From positions 558,001 through 622,000 of the forward strand of contig CAVTCB010000018.1 of NCBI GenBank assembly GCA_963733105.1: DNA of 64,000 nucleotides, in the 5' to 3' direction. The translations under genes and the position numbers were made by a program. Positions within the stretch are counted from its first letter, which is position 1, and every line of letters starts with the position of its first letter. Positions 52,401 through 61,600 of this stretch are shown here, piece by piece. The DNA comes from JAFAYN01 sp963733105 (GTDB lineage: Bacteria; Gemmatimonadota; Gemmatimonadetes; Longimicrobiales; Longimicrobiaceae). Below the pieces are notes generated by a model. The model was given only the letters and a program-made list of their open reading frames with translations. It did not search any database and had not been told where the DNA came from.

Positions 52401-52936
52401 ACCCCGGTCTCGATGCGGAACTTGATCGGCAGCGTCCTCCCGTCGACCAGCGCGATGTACTGGTTCGAGTCGACGTTCTTCAGCTCCTTCCCCGTTCCCA
52501 CCACGTCCACGTCGGCGAATCCCAGGCGGAAGGAGCCGACGAAGACGCTGATCCGGTAGTGCTTCGCCGGGTCGAGGTTGAAGTCGTTGGTGTGCCAGTT
52601 GACGGCGTAGTTCTGCTGCGCCGCGTTCAGGCGGACCGTCTCGGAGCCCGAGCCGCTCGTCGTCGTGTACTGGGCGATCACCGTGCTGCACGACCCGGCG
52701 ACCACCTCACAGATCTCCACGCGCGGAGACAGCGCCGCGTCGAAAGTCCCGCTGAAGGTGGGCGCGGCCACCATCGGGGGGAGGAAGTAGAATCCCTGCA
52801 CCGCGCCCGCGTGGGCCGCGTCCGAGACGATGGGCGAGGGTCCTCCTTCGGGACCGACGATAGATCCGGCATCGCCGCCGCAGCCTGCGGCCAGGGCGAC
52901 GAGCGCGATACAGGCGACGTGCTTGAAACGCAGCAT
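49421..52936 (-). CDS. Large beta-helix lipoprotein with Ig-like and cadherin-like domains
   Basis: 1,171 aa from the ATG ending at 52936, which starts a lipoprotein signal (Cys19, LAAGC). After a beta-sandwich region comes a BIG2 Ig-like domain (VVVTPATATISAGQTQQFTATL...), a VCBS/cadherin-like unit (NTPPVANADAY...GVLANDTDGESNTL), then a long right-handed parallel beta-helix. The last roughly 400 residues closely match the end of the 2,757-aa protein, including ...FTSVASCP at the C-terminus. Extracellular, surface-attached; perhaps adhesion or glycan binding. It precedes collar triad 2. Confidence 0.85.
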   Translation of the reverse strand: MLRFKHVACIALVALAAGCGGDAGSIVGPEGGPSPIVSDAAHAGAVQGFYFLPPMVAAPTFSGTFDAALSPRVEICEVVAGSCSTVIAQYTTTSGSGSETVRLNAAQQNYAVNWHTNDFNLDPAKHYRISVFVGSFRLGFADVDVVGTGKELKNVDSNQYIALVDGRTLPIKFRIETGVVAAVVVTPATATISAGQTQQFTATLTDLHGNTITGPVSWTTSNAAVATIDGSGLATGVAPGTVTVTATSGGASGTATLVVVNPNTPPVANADAYDAIGNVTVPVAAPGVLANDTDGESNTLTVTAGTFATAAGGTVTLNADGSFTYLSAAGFTGSDSFQYEASDGSATATGTVAVTVNGRVWYVSNAAAAPGDGRDASPFTTLAAAEGASGPGETIFLLAGNGSTTGYDQGITLKAGQALTGQGVTSNISASLNGQSVLLLAAGSTPSITRTSAGPTIQLATGNTVQGVSVASTAGAGIAGSAFGTFTAGSISVSAVGGPALDLQTGSVAAAFGSLSSTGSTGAGLRLHALSGTLTADGGSITGAAGTGVHVSGGDANIAYGGSVTNATGRAVSVTGRSGGSLALSGSINETGTGILVSGNTGGTISFTGPAKTLDTGASTAFDLQNNTGATINVQGGGLDITTTSGNGFSATGGGTVNVTGAGNRVVSGTGRAVNLQNVSLGTLGVTFRSVSANGGASGIVLDGTGAAGGFKVTGDGATAGSGGTIQNSTQRGVRASSTVNLSLSFMNFLNNGTANLSAAATCGDALNGLNTSCAAAIDLQSVTGVTIANDSIDGGAQIGINGNGVQNLTITNTAVRNVGNEVNEDGVQMVNLTGTNTVTNSRFVSTFHRGLEVQNSTGTSSLTVTGSTFDRGSYLSTSSDGLAVVMHGTATMNATVRSSTFRRWFGGGVFGRALGDATMSLTVGDTTAGGAANGNTFTDNSLMTQMVSDGTADMTFGVGHNTHTVSGVVTSGATPVAFRKGVGATGAYQGTFAFNTIGNGTAGSGSNCTGCNGVSMTDEGASGGYDVRVVSNLIQNVNQRGVETILQFNDAMSVIVRDNTIRFPDGTSGQAIYAQSNNDATDNGALCMDIRANTIGGTWDTGVPGGRNIRVRQGSAGGSPPAPATGAPFLVVGLTGSTAADMQSYLNTNNGITNASATALGGFTSVASCP

Positions 52937-53431
52937 GATGGGACCCCTGGTGGGTGGTGGATGGCAGCCGGGCGATCCTGCGCGCCCCCGGAGCGGCGCA
53001 GCCGACCCTCCGTGGAGCACGGAGGGGCGAGCATGGGGAATGAGAGTTGGTTGCCCGGACGTCGGGCGAAGGCCCGTGAGGACGGGCGCTTATGGAATGG
53101 AAGCAGCGGGAAGCGATGCGCTCCACTGCGTAATGCTGGAGGATGTTACGGTAATTCGTGTCCCCACATCAGCGGGCGAGGCGGAGAGCGAGGAGTCGGA
53201 CGGACGTTCGGCCGATCCAGGTGCCCCATCGACGCCCCATCAGTGCACCATCGCTGCCCCTACACCGGCGCAGCCCGCGTCGCGCTCCACTCTGGAAGCG
53301 GGTACATCCATCGTCCCGGCTCCGTTCCCGCCGGGTCAGGTAGCAGGAAACGTTCCCCGCCCGCGCTCCCGAATGCGGGCGGGACACCCGGAAGAGGTGC
53401 CCCGCTCGCCCACCGGCTGCGGCGGTCGCCT
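52937..53431. other. 495-nt intergenic region
   Basis: Between the beta-helix lipoprotein gene and the GNAT gene, both on the minus strand. No convincing gene is seen. It is less GC-rich near 53,090-53,160 (GGATGTTACGGTAATTCG), where the promoter of the large protein may lie, but no clear -35/-10 pair was found. Confidence 0.4.
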
Positions 53432-53911
53432 CTACCCGGAGGCGACGGGCCTGCGCATGAGGACGTAGACCCCGTGCTCCCCCGCCGGGACGAACCCCAG
53501 CCGGTCGTAGAGCCTCCGGGCCGGGTTGTTCATCTCCACGTGGATGCTGGCCGGCTTCCCGGCCCGGTCCGCCTCCGCGATGATCTCCCGCAGGAGCCCC
53601 GTCCCCAGCCCGCGGCCGCGGTGTCCGGGGAGGATCGCGATGTCCACGATGCGGTGCTCCTCCTCCCAGCGGGCCAGGTACAGCCGGCCGACGGGCTCGC
53701 CGCCCAGCTCCACCACCTGGAAGGCGGCGCCCGCATAGTACTCCTGGTAGTACGCGTGCTGCGCCTCGAACTGCATGCGCAGGAACGCCTCCTTCTGCTC
53801 CGGCGACCAGTCCACCTGCGCCAGCTCCTCCTCGCGCGTCGAGGCGTACACCCGGAACAGGTGCTCCCGGTCCTCCTCCCGGATGGGCCGGAGCGACACC
53901 TCTGCTGTCAT
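53432..53911 (-). CDS. GNAT-family N-acetyltransferase (ribosomal-type)
   Basis: 159 aa from the ATG ending at 53911. LRPIREEDREHLFRVYAST at the start, acetyl-CoA loop DIAILPGHRGRGLGTGLLREII (RGRGLG) and the C-terminal IHVEMNNPARRLYDRLGFVP are all canonical GNAT. Substrate unknown. It sits between the two collar cassettes with independent spacers and may be an unrelated gene separated by the duplication. Confidence 0.85.
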   Translation of the reverse strand: MTAEVSLRPIREEDREHLFRVYASTREEELAQVDWSPEQKEAFLRMQFEAQHAYYQEYYAGAAFQVVELGGEPVGRLYLARWEEEHRIVDIAILPGHRGRGLGTGLLREIIAEADRAGKPASIHVEMNNPARRLYDRLGFVPAGEHGVYVLMRRPVASG

Positions 53912-54009
53912 CCTCACCTCCGTTCGAGCCGCCTCCGGGCGGCCGGTGCAAACATAGGCACTCTGGTCACCTACGTAACACGTCATCTTGTGTGATTTAT
54001 GGGCGCGAA

Positions 54010-54033
54010 GGGTGCGGCCGGGGGGCCGCACCC
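54010..54033 (-). terminator. Hairpin after triad 3
   Basis: Perfect 10-bp stem GGGTGCGGCC / GGCCGCACCC with a GGGG loop, 20 nt beyond the class I stop. It replaces the different terminator found after triad 2. Confidence 0.55.
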
Positions 54034-54053
54034 CTGCGCTTTCCGGAGCCCGG

Positions 54054-54575
54054 CTAGGAGCGGGGCGGGAAGACGCCCTGGAGGGCGATGTTGAAGTAGA
54101 AGGTGAGGTAGGGCATCAGGTTGTTGTGGGGCTGGTCGCCGCCGGCCGGAGCCAGCGTGCTGTCGGACATCGCCGTCAGGGGCGAAGCCGCCGGAGCGTA
54201 CGCCGGCCCGTTGTTGGAGATCGTCAGCACCCGGCCCGTCGGGTTGTTCTGGTCACCGATGTCGCTGGCCGCCCTCATGAAGTGCGCGTGCGCCGGGATC
54301 TCGCTCTCCAGCAGCGAGACGGTCTCGCTCCCCCCGGTCTCCCCCAGGTCGTGCAGCGAGAGGCCGGGCCCCTGGCCCGGGTGCATCGGCGCGCGGCCCT
54401 GCAGGTCGGGGAGCGCGAAGTTGCTCTTGCCGTCCCCCCCGTAGGTGGTGCCCAGGAGCGAGAACAGCGCGGTGTTCTGGGAGAGGGGCAGGAGCTGCCC
54501 GTCGCACCACGCCCACCCCTTCGGGGCGAAGTTGAACGGGAAGATGCGGATCTCCGCTACGAACGGATCTGCCAT
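54054..54575 (-). CDS. Tail-collar (MdpB-like) protein, triad 3 class I
   Basis: 173 aa, last gene of triad 3; 172 of 173 residues equal the 47786-48307 protein. Same domain features: MADPFVAEIRIFPFNF, GWAWCDGQLLPL, LLGTTYGGDGKSNFALPDLQGR, IPAHAHF, LMPYLTFYFNIALQGVF. No signal peptide or membrane segment. Confidence 0.87.
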   Translation of the reverse strand: MADPFVAEIRIFPFNFAPKGWAWCDGQLLPLSQNTALFSLLGTTYGGDGKSNFALPDLQGRAPMHPGQGPGLSLHDLGETGGSETVSLLESEIPAHAHFMRAASDIGDQNNPTGRVLTISNNGPAYAPAASPLTAMSDSTLAPAGGDQPHNNLMPYLTFYFNIALQGVFPPRS

Positions 54576-54584
54576 GTCTGGTCC

Positions 54585-55088
54585 TCAGGTCGGAGAGGGG
54601 AAGAGACCGAACAGCGAGAGGATGAAGTTGACGCACAGGTACGGCTGGAAGTTCGTGTGCGGCTGGCTCCCGCCCACCGGGAGGATGGCGGTGGGGGCGA
54701 GCGAGACCTGCCCCGTGTCCGACATGTAGGGCTGGAGGGTGGGCGTCTGCGCCGGCACGCCGCCGTCGGGCTGAGGGTTCTGGGCCAGCACCGAGGACGC
54801 CAGCATGGTGTGTGTGTGGACCGGGATCTGGTTGGTCGTCAGCGTGATCTCCTCCGCCCCGCCGGTCTCGGCCAGGATGAAGCCGTTCCCCTGGTGGATG
54901 GGGATCCGCCCGCGCAGGTCGGGGAGCGCGAAGGTGCTCTCGCCGTCACCGCCGTAGGTGGTGCCGATGAGCTGGAAGAGCGTCTCGTTCTCGCTGATGG
55001 GGAGGAGCTGGCCTTCACAGAACGCCCAGCCGGCAGGGGCGAAGTTCCCGGCGAACATCCGGATCTCGCCCACGTAGGGTTGCGCCAT
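54585..55088 (-). CDS. Tail-collar (MdpB-like) protein, triad 3 class II
   Basis: 167 aa, middle gene. Differs from 48317-48820 at three sites (Leu to Ile after RGR, Val to Ala in GG-EEITL, Asp to Asn in CV-FILSLF). Collar motifs otherwise the same. Nine and twelve nucleotide gaps to its neighbours, conserved in both cassettes. Confidence 0.87.
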   Translation of the reverse strand: MAQPYVGEIRMFAGNFAPAGWAFCEGQLLPISENETLFQLIGTTYGGDGESTFALPDLRGRIPIHQGNGFILAETGGAEEITLTTNQIPVHTHTMLASSVLAQNPQPDGGVPAQTPTLQPYMSDTGQVSLAPTAILPVGGSQPHTNFQPYLCVNFILSLFGLFPSPT

Positions 55089-55100
55089 GTCGGGACCGTC

Positions 55101-55601
55101 TCAGTTCGGGGAAGGGAAGATGCCCTGCAGGGCGATGCAGAACGACAGCGTCAGGAAGGGCTGCATGTTCAGGTGCGCCTGGCTCCCGCCGACGTTGGTG
55201 ACCTCCGAGGGGGCCATCGCCACCAGGTTGGTGGGGGGGATGAACATCTTGGAGCTGACCGAGCCCAGGAGGTTCCCGGTGGGGATGTTCGTGGTGGCCC
55301 CGGTGTTGGTGCCCTGCGCCACGTGGGTGTGGGTGGGCAGCTCGGCGATGGAGAGGGTGTGGGCCTGCTCGCCGCCCCTCTCGCCGAGGGTGTGCCCGCT
55401 GCCGACGTGGATCGGCGTCCTGCCGCGCGAGTCGGGGAGGGCGAAGTTGACGCGCCCGTCGCCGCCGAAGGTGGTGCCCAGCAACGAGAACAGCGCCTGG
55501 TTCTGGTTGATGGGGAGGAGCTGTCCGTTGCACAGCGCCCATCCCTTCGGGGCGAAGACGAAGCTCATGATGCGGATTTCCGACAGGAAGGGTTCTGCCA
55601 T
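55101..55601 (-). CDS. Tail-collar (MdpB-like) protein, triad 3 class III
   Basis: 166 aa, identical to the 48833-49333 protein. First gene of triad 3, starting 85 nt downstream of the stop of the giant repeat protein. Full identity in this class, against one or three changes in the others, suggests it is under strong constraint or was most recently converted. Confidence 0.87.
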   Translation of the reverse strand: MAEPFLSEIRIMSFVFAPKGWALCNGQLLPINQNQALFSLLGTTFGGDGRVNFALPDSRGRTPIHVGSGHTLGERGGEQAHTLSIAELPTHTHVAQGTNTGATTNIPTGNLLGSVSSKMFIPPTNLVAMAPSEVTNVGGSQAHLNMQPFLTLSFCIALQGIFPSPN

Positions 55602-55643
55602 TTCGCCTCGTTGCTGAGGTTGGAGGGTGGTGTGGGCCCTGCT

Positions 55644-55676
55644 CCCGCGGGGGCGGCCGGGCGGCCGCCCCGCGGG
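55644..55676 (-). terminator. Hairpin between giant gene and triad 3
   Basis: Palindrome of CCCGCGGGG-CGGCC and GGCCG-CCCCGCGGG type, counterpart of 49377-49410 with a one-base deletion in one arm. Confidence 0.5.
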
Positions 55677-55686
55677 TCCTTCAGCT

Positions 55687-58600
55687 TCAGGGGCAGGAGG
55701 CGACCGAGGTGAAGCTGGTCGTCGCCGTCGCCGACGCGTTGGTGATCCCGTTGTTGGTGTTGAGGTAGTTCTGCATGTCCGTCGCCGTGGACCCGGTCAG
55801 CCCCACCACCTGGAAGGGGGCGGTGCCGCCCGGAGGAGCCTGGCGCACGCGGATGTTGCGTCCCGCCGGGTCGATGGCCGTGTCCCAGAGCCCGCCGATG
55901 GTGTTGTTGCGGATGTCCATGCAGAGCGTGCCGGTGTCGCTGGCGTCGTTGCTCGACTGCCCCCAGATCGCCTGGCCGATGGTGGCCTCCGGGAAGCGGA
56001 TCGTGTTGTCCCGCACGATCACGCTCATGACGTCGTTGAACTGGTGGATCGCCTCCACGCCGCGCTGGTTCACGTTCTGGATGAGGTTCGAGATGATGCG
56101 GACGTTGTAGCCGCCGCTCGCCCCCTCGTTGGTCATCGACACCGCGTTGCACCCGGCGCAGTTGTTCCCCGAGCCGGCGGTGCCGTTGCCGATGGTGTTG
56201 AAGGCGAAGGTGCCGCGGTACGTCCCGGTGGAGCCGGTCCCCTTCCGGAAGGTCACCGGCGTGGAGCCCGAGGTGACCACGCCCGACACGGTGTGCGTGT
56301 TGTGGCCCACCCCGAACCTCATGTCCGCCGTCCCGTCGGAGACCACCTGGGTCAGCAGCGAGTTCTCGGTGGACGTGTTCCCGTTCGCCGCTCCGCCCGC
56401 AGTGGTGTCACCCACCATCAGGTTCATCGTCGCGTCGTCGAACACCTGTCCGAAGACGGCGGCGCTGAACCAGCGCCGGAAGGTCGAGGACCGCACCGTC
56501 GCGTTCATCGTCGCCGTGCCGCGCATCATCACGGCGACCCCGTCCGACGAGGTCGAGAGGTAGGTCCCCCGGTCGAACGTCGAGCCGGTCACCGTCAGGT
56601 TGCTCGTCCCCGTGGAGTTCTGCACCTCCAGCCCGCGGTGGAAGGTGGAGACGAACCGCGAGTTGGTGACCGTGTTGGTCCCGGTCAGGTTCGCCATCTG
56701 CACCCCGTCCTCGTTCACCTCGTTGCCGAAGTTGCGGACGGCCGTGTTGGTGATCGTCAGGTTCTGGACGCCGTTCCCGTTGATCCCGATCTGCGCCCCG
56801 CCGTCGATGGAGTCGTTGGCGATGGTCACGCCCGTGACCGACTGCAGGTCGATCGCCGCCGCGCAGTTGGTGTTGAGGCCGTTGAGCGCGTCGCCGCAGG
56901 TGGCGGCCGCGGACAGGTTGGCCGTGCCGTTGTTGAGGAAGCTCATGTGCGTCAGCGACACGTTCACCGCGTTCGAGGCCCGGAGCCCGCGCTGCGTGTG
57001 GTTGCGGATCGTCCCGCCCGAGCCCGCGGTGCCGCTCCCGGTCACCGTCAGCCCGGCCGTGTTCCCCGTGCTGCTCAGCACCACCCCGTCGGTCCCGCCG
57101 TTGGTGCTGATGCTGCGGAAGTTCAGCCCGCCGGTGCCGATCGTGGTGCTCACCACGCTCAGCGCGGTCCCGCCGGCCGAGGTGATGGAGTTGTTCGCCC
57201 CCGCCACCCGTACCGTCCCGCCGCCGGCGGCGTTGAAGCCCGCCCCGGTGGTGGTGGTGATCTTCAGCGAGTCGGAGAAGACCACCGTCGCGCCGTTGCC
57301 GGTGATGTTCACCGCGGTCGCCGTCCCCGTGCTGAAGACCTTGCTGGGCCCGTCGAAGGTGATGGTGCCGCCCGTGTTGGAGCTCAGCGTGATCCCGCTG
57401 CCGCTCCCGGTCTTGCTCAGCGTCCCCGAGTAGGTGAAGGTCGGCGTGCTGTTGCTGATCGCCACCGTCTCCGCGGTCGGGTCGGTGATGCTGGAGCTGC
57501 CGGAGAAGGTGAAGGTCCCCGACGAGCCGTTGGACACGTCGACCCCCGCGTTCCCCCCGTTCAGCGTGTTGGTGCCGCTGAAGGCGTAGCTCCCGTCCGC
57601 GTTGTTGAACTGCAGCCCGGTCCCGTTGGTGGCGCTCACGGTCCCGGTCTGGAAGGTGAGCGTCCCGCTGTGGCCGCCGCTCACGTTGACCGTCGCGGCG
57701 TTGCTGGCCTGCGTGACGTTCCCCGAGTAGGTGAAGGAGCCGGTACCGCTCGCCACCACGAAGGCGTCGCCCGTGGCCCCCTGGAGGACGTCACCCGCGC
57801 CGCCCAGCGTGGAGGTGCCCGTCGTCGCCACCCCCGAGAGGAAGACGTTGTTGGTCCCGCCCGTGGAGCGGAGCTGCGTGAAGCTCCCGTTCAGCGTTCC
57901 GGTGGTCAGGCTCAGCGCCCGCCCATCGGTGTTGATCCCCATCTCCGAGACGGTGAGCGTCCCGAAGCTACTCCCGGTCAGGGCCGTTCCCGTCGGGCCC
58001 ACGTTGCCGGAGTTGAAGCCGCGCAGTGTGTTGCCGCTGCCCAGGGTGAGCGCGCCCAGGGTCGGCGCGGAGCCGGTGGGCAGCAGGGTCAGGGAGCGGG
58101 TGTTGATGGTGACGGTGAACGGGGCGCTGTGGCCCTGTCCGCGCAGGATCTGCCCGTTCTTGAGCGTGCCGCCCGCGGTGACGCCGCTGCCGGTCCGCAC
58201 CAGGATGGTGTCGTTGGCCCCGGCGCTGGCTTCGGCCAGGGCAACGGTCGTGAACGGGCTCACGTCACGGCCGTCGTGGGTTGCGGAGGCGGACGCGTTG
58301 TCCACGTACCACACCTTGCCGATCAGCGCGAGCTTGATCCAGCCGGTGCCGCTGAGGCGCCCGTCGGTGATGGTGTAGTTCACGCTGTCGCGTCCGGTGA
58401 CCCCCGCGGCCGGCAGGTAGCTGAAGACGCCGTTGGCCGCGAGCGTCAGGGTCCCTCCACGTACCGTCGTGAGAGCGCCCGTGCTGGTCACGCTCAGCGT
58501 GCCGCCATCGATCGAGAAGTCGTTGGCCAGCACGTTCGGCGTGATACTGTCCGGAAGCGTCGTGTTGCCCATCGCCTGGGAGAGGTCGGTGGTCGCCGTC

Positions 58601-61600
58601 GGCGGCACGTACGCCGTGAAGGTCACCGGAGCGGCCGTGCCGGTCGTGGCCGCCGCCTGCAGCGTGTTCGTGGTCGGGCCCGAGCCCAGCGTCCAGCTCC
58701 CCACCGCCGCGTCGCCGGAGGCATTGGTCGTGGGGCTCGCGCCCGTGGTGCTGCCGCCGCCGCCGGTGACGGTGAAGTTGATGGTCGCACCGGGCACCAC
58801 GTTGCCGTACTGGTCGGTCACGTGCACCGTGGGCGCGGTCGCAACCGGGCTCCCCACGGTGCCGTTCTGTTCGTCACCCGCGGTCTTGGTGATGTTCGCC
58901 GGCGGGCCCGCGGTGCCGGTGGCACTGAAGGTGGTCGTCAGCGCTCCGGCCGAGGCCGTCAGCGTGTTGGACCCGGACGTGGTCCCCAGCGTCCAGCTCC
59001 CCACCGTCGCCACACCGCTGGCGTTGGTGGTCGCACTCCCGCCGGTCACCGACCCTCCGCCCGAAGCGACCGAGAAGGTGACTGCGGTCCCGGCGGAGAC
59101 CGGGTTGCCGTAGGTGTCGGTGATGGTCACCGAGGGAGGCGTGGCCACCGCGGTGCCTACCGTGGCGCTCTGCCCGTCGCCCGCGGTCTTGACGATGTTG
59201 GCCGGCGGGCCCGCGGTGCCGGTGGCATTGAAGGTGGTGCTGAGGGCGCCCGCGGTGGCCGTGAGGGTGTTGGCCCCCGCGGCCGTGGCGAGCGTCCAGC
59301 TCCCCAGCGTAGCCACGCCGCTGGCGTCGGTCGTCGCCGGGCTCCCCGTCACGCTCCCGTTGCCCGACGGAGCGAAGGTCACGGAGACCCCCGCCACCGG
59401 GTTGCCGCTCGCGTCCGTGATGGTCACAGACGGGGCCGTGGCCACCGCCGTGCCCACCGTGGCGGTCTGCCCGTCGCCCGCGGTCTTGACGATGTTGGCC
59501 GGCGGGCCCGCGGTGCCGGTGGCGCTGAAGGTGGTGCTGAGGGCGCCCGCGGTGGCCGTGAGGGTGTTGGCCCCCACGGTCGTGGCGAGCGTCCAGCTCC
59601 CCAGCGTAGCCACGCCGCTGGCGTCGGTCGTCGCCGGGCTCCCCGTCACGCTCCCGTTGCCCGACGGAGCGAAGGTCACCGAGACCCCCGCCACCGGGTT
59701 CCCGTTCGTGTCCGTGATGGTCACAGACGGGGCCGTGGCCACCGCCGTGCCCACCGTGGCGGTCTGCCCGTCGCCCGCGGTCTTCGTGATGTTCGCCGGC
59801 GCGCCCGCGGTGCCGGTGGCATTGAAGGTGGTGCTGAGGGCGCCCGCGGTGGCCGTGAGGGTGTTGGCCCCCGCGGTCGTGGCGAGCGTCCAGCTTCCCA
59901 GCGTGGCCACCCCGCTGGCGTCGGTCGTCGCCGGGCTCCCCGTCACGCTCCCGTTGCCCGACGGAGCGAAGGTCACCGAGACCCCCGCCACCGGGTTCCC
60001 GTTCGCGTCCGTGATGGTCACAGACGGGGCCGTGGCCACCGCCGTGCCCACCGTGGCGGTCTGCCCGTCACCCGCGGTCTTCGTAATGTTGGCCGGAGGG
60101 CCCACCGTGCTGGTGGCGCTGAAGGTGGTGCTGAGGGCGCCCGCGGTAGCCGTGAGGGTGTTGGCCCCCGCGCCGGTGGCGAGCGTCCAGCTCCCCAGCG
60201 TGGCCACCCCGCTGGCGTCGGTCGTCGCAGGGCTCCCGGTCACGCTCCCGTTGCCCGACGGAGCGAAGGTCACCGAGACCCCCGCCACCGGGTTCCCGTT
60301 CGTGTCCGTGATGGTCACCGACGGGGCCGTGGCCACCGCCGTGCCTCCGGTGGCGGTCTGGCCGTCGCCCGCGGTCTTCGTGATGTTCGCCGGCGGGCCC
60401 GCGGTGCCGGTGGCGCTGAAGGTGGTGCTGAGGGCGCCCGCGGTGGCCGTGAGGGTGTTGGCCCCCGCGGTCGTGGCGAGCGTCCAGCTCCCCAGCGTGG
60501 CCACCCCGCTGGCGTCGGTCGTCGCCGGGCTCCCGGTCACGCTCCCGTTGCCCGACGGAGCGAAGGTCACGGAGACCCCCGCCACCGGGTTCCCGTTCGT
60601 GTCCGTGATGGTCACAGACGGGGCCGTGGCCACCGCCGTGCCCACCGTGGCGGTCTGGCCGTCACCCGCGGTCTTCGTGATGTTCGCCGGCGCGCCCGCG
60701 GTGCCGGTGGCATTGAAGGTGGTGCTGAGGGCGCCCGCGGTGGCCGTGAGGGTGTTGGCCCCCGCGGTCGTGGCGAGCGTCCAGCTCCCCAGCGTAGCCA
60801 CGCCGCTGGCGTCGGTCGTCGCAGGGCTCCCCGTCACGCTCCCGTTGCCCGACGGAGCGAAGGTCACCTCGACCCCCGCCACCGGGTTCCCGTTCGTGTC
60901 CGTGATGGTCACAGACGGGGCCGTGGCCACCGCCGTGCCCACCGTGGCGGTCTGCCCGTCACCCGCGGTCTTCGTGATGTTCGCCGGCGCGCCCGCGGTG
61001 CCGGTGGCGCTGAAGGTGGTGCTGAGGGCGCCCGCGGTGGCCGTGAGGGTGTTGGCCCCCGCGGTCGTGGCGAGCGTCCAGCTCCCCAGCGTGGCCACCC
61101 CGCTGGCGTCGGTCGTCGCCGGGCTCCCCGTCACGCTCCCGTTGCCCGACGGAGCGAAGGTCACCGAGACCCCCGCCACCGGGTTCCCGTTCGTGTCCGT
61201 GACGGTCACCGCCGGGGCCGTGGCCACCGCCGTGCCCGCCGTGGCGGTCTGGCCGTCACCCGCGGTCTTCGTGATGTTCGCCGGCGCGCCCGCGGTGCCG
61301 GTGGCATTGAAGGTGGTGCTGAGCGCGCCCGCGGTGGCCGTGAGGGTGTTGGCCCCCGCGGTCGTGGCGAGCGTCCAGCTCCCCAGCGTGGCCACCCCGC
61401 TGGCGTCGGTCGTCGCCGGGCTCCCGGTCACGCTCCCGTTGCCCGACGGAGCGAAGGTCACCGAGACCCCCGCCACCGGGTTCCCGTCCACGTCCGTCAC
61501 CTTGACGGCAGGTGCGACCGCGACCGCGCTGCCCGCCACGGCGGTCTGGTTGTCACCCGCCTGGACCGTGATGTTCGCCGGGGGACCAGCCGTCAAGGTG

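Larger units (their letters stand above)
54045..55602 (-). repeat. Duplicated collar cassette, copy 2
   Basis: Nearly identical to 47777-49334 as direct repeat on the same strand. Identity starts abruptly just beyond the class I stop and continues past the class III start, where single differences and small indels appear within the hairpin region, then falls in the neighbouring beta-helix genes. Confidence 0.9.

Noticed and set aside
47741..53995. A 2,084-codon open frame on the plus strand across the collar and beta-helix genes
   Set aside because: It is antisense to nine well-supported genes, has His/Arg/Gly-rich low-complexity translation and arises from third-position GC bias.
46028..55601. 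Prophage or tailocin because of the tail-collar genes
   Set aside because: No tube, sheath, baseplate, holin, lysin, integrase or attachment-site genes are nearby, and the collar genes are arrayed with bacterial surface proteins.
59215..61590. CRISPR-like array
   Set aside because: Units are contiguous 297-bp coding repeats without spacers, and there are no cas genes.
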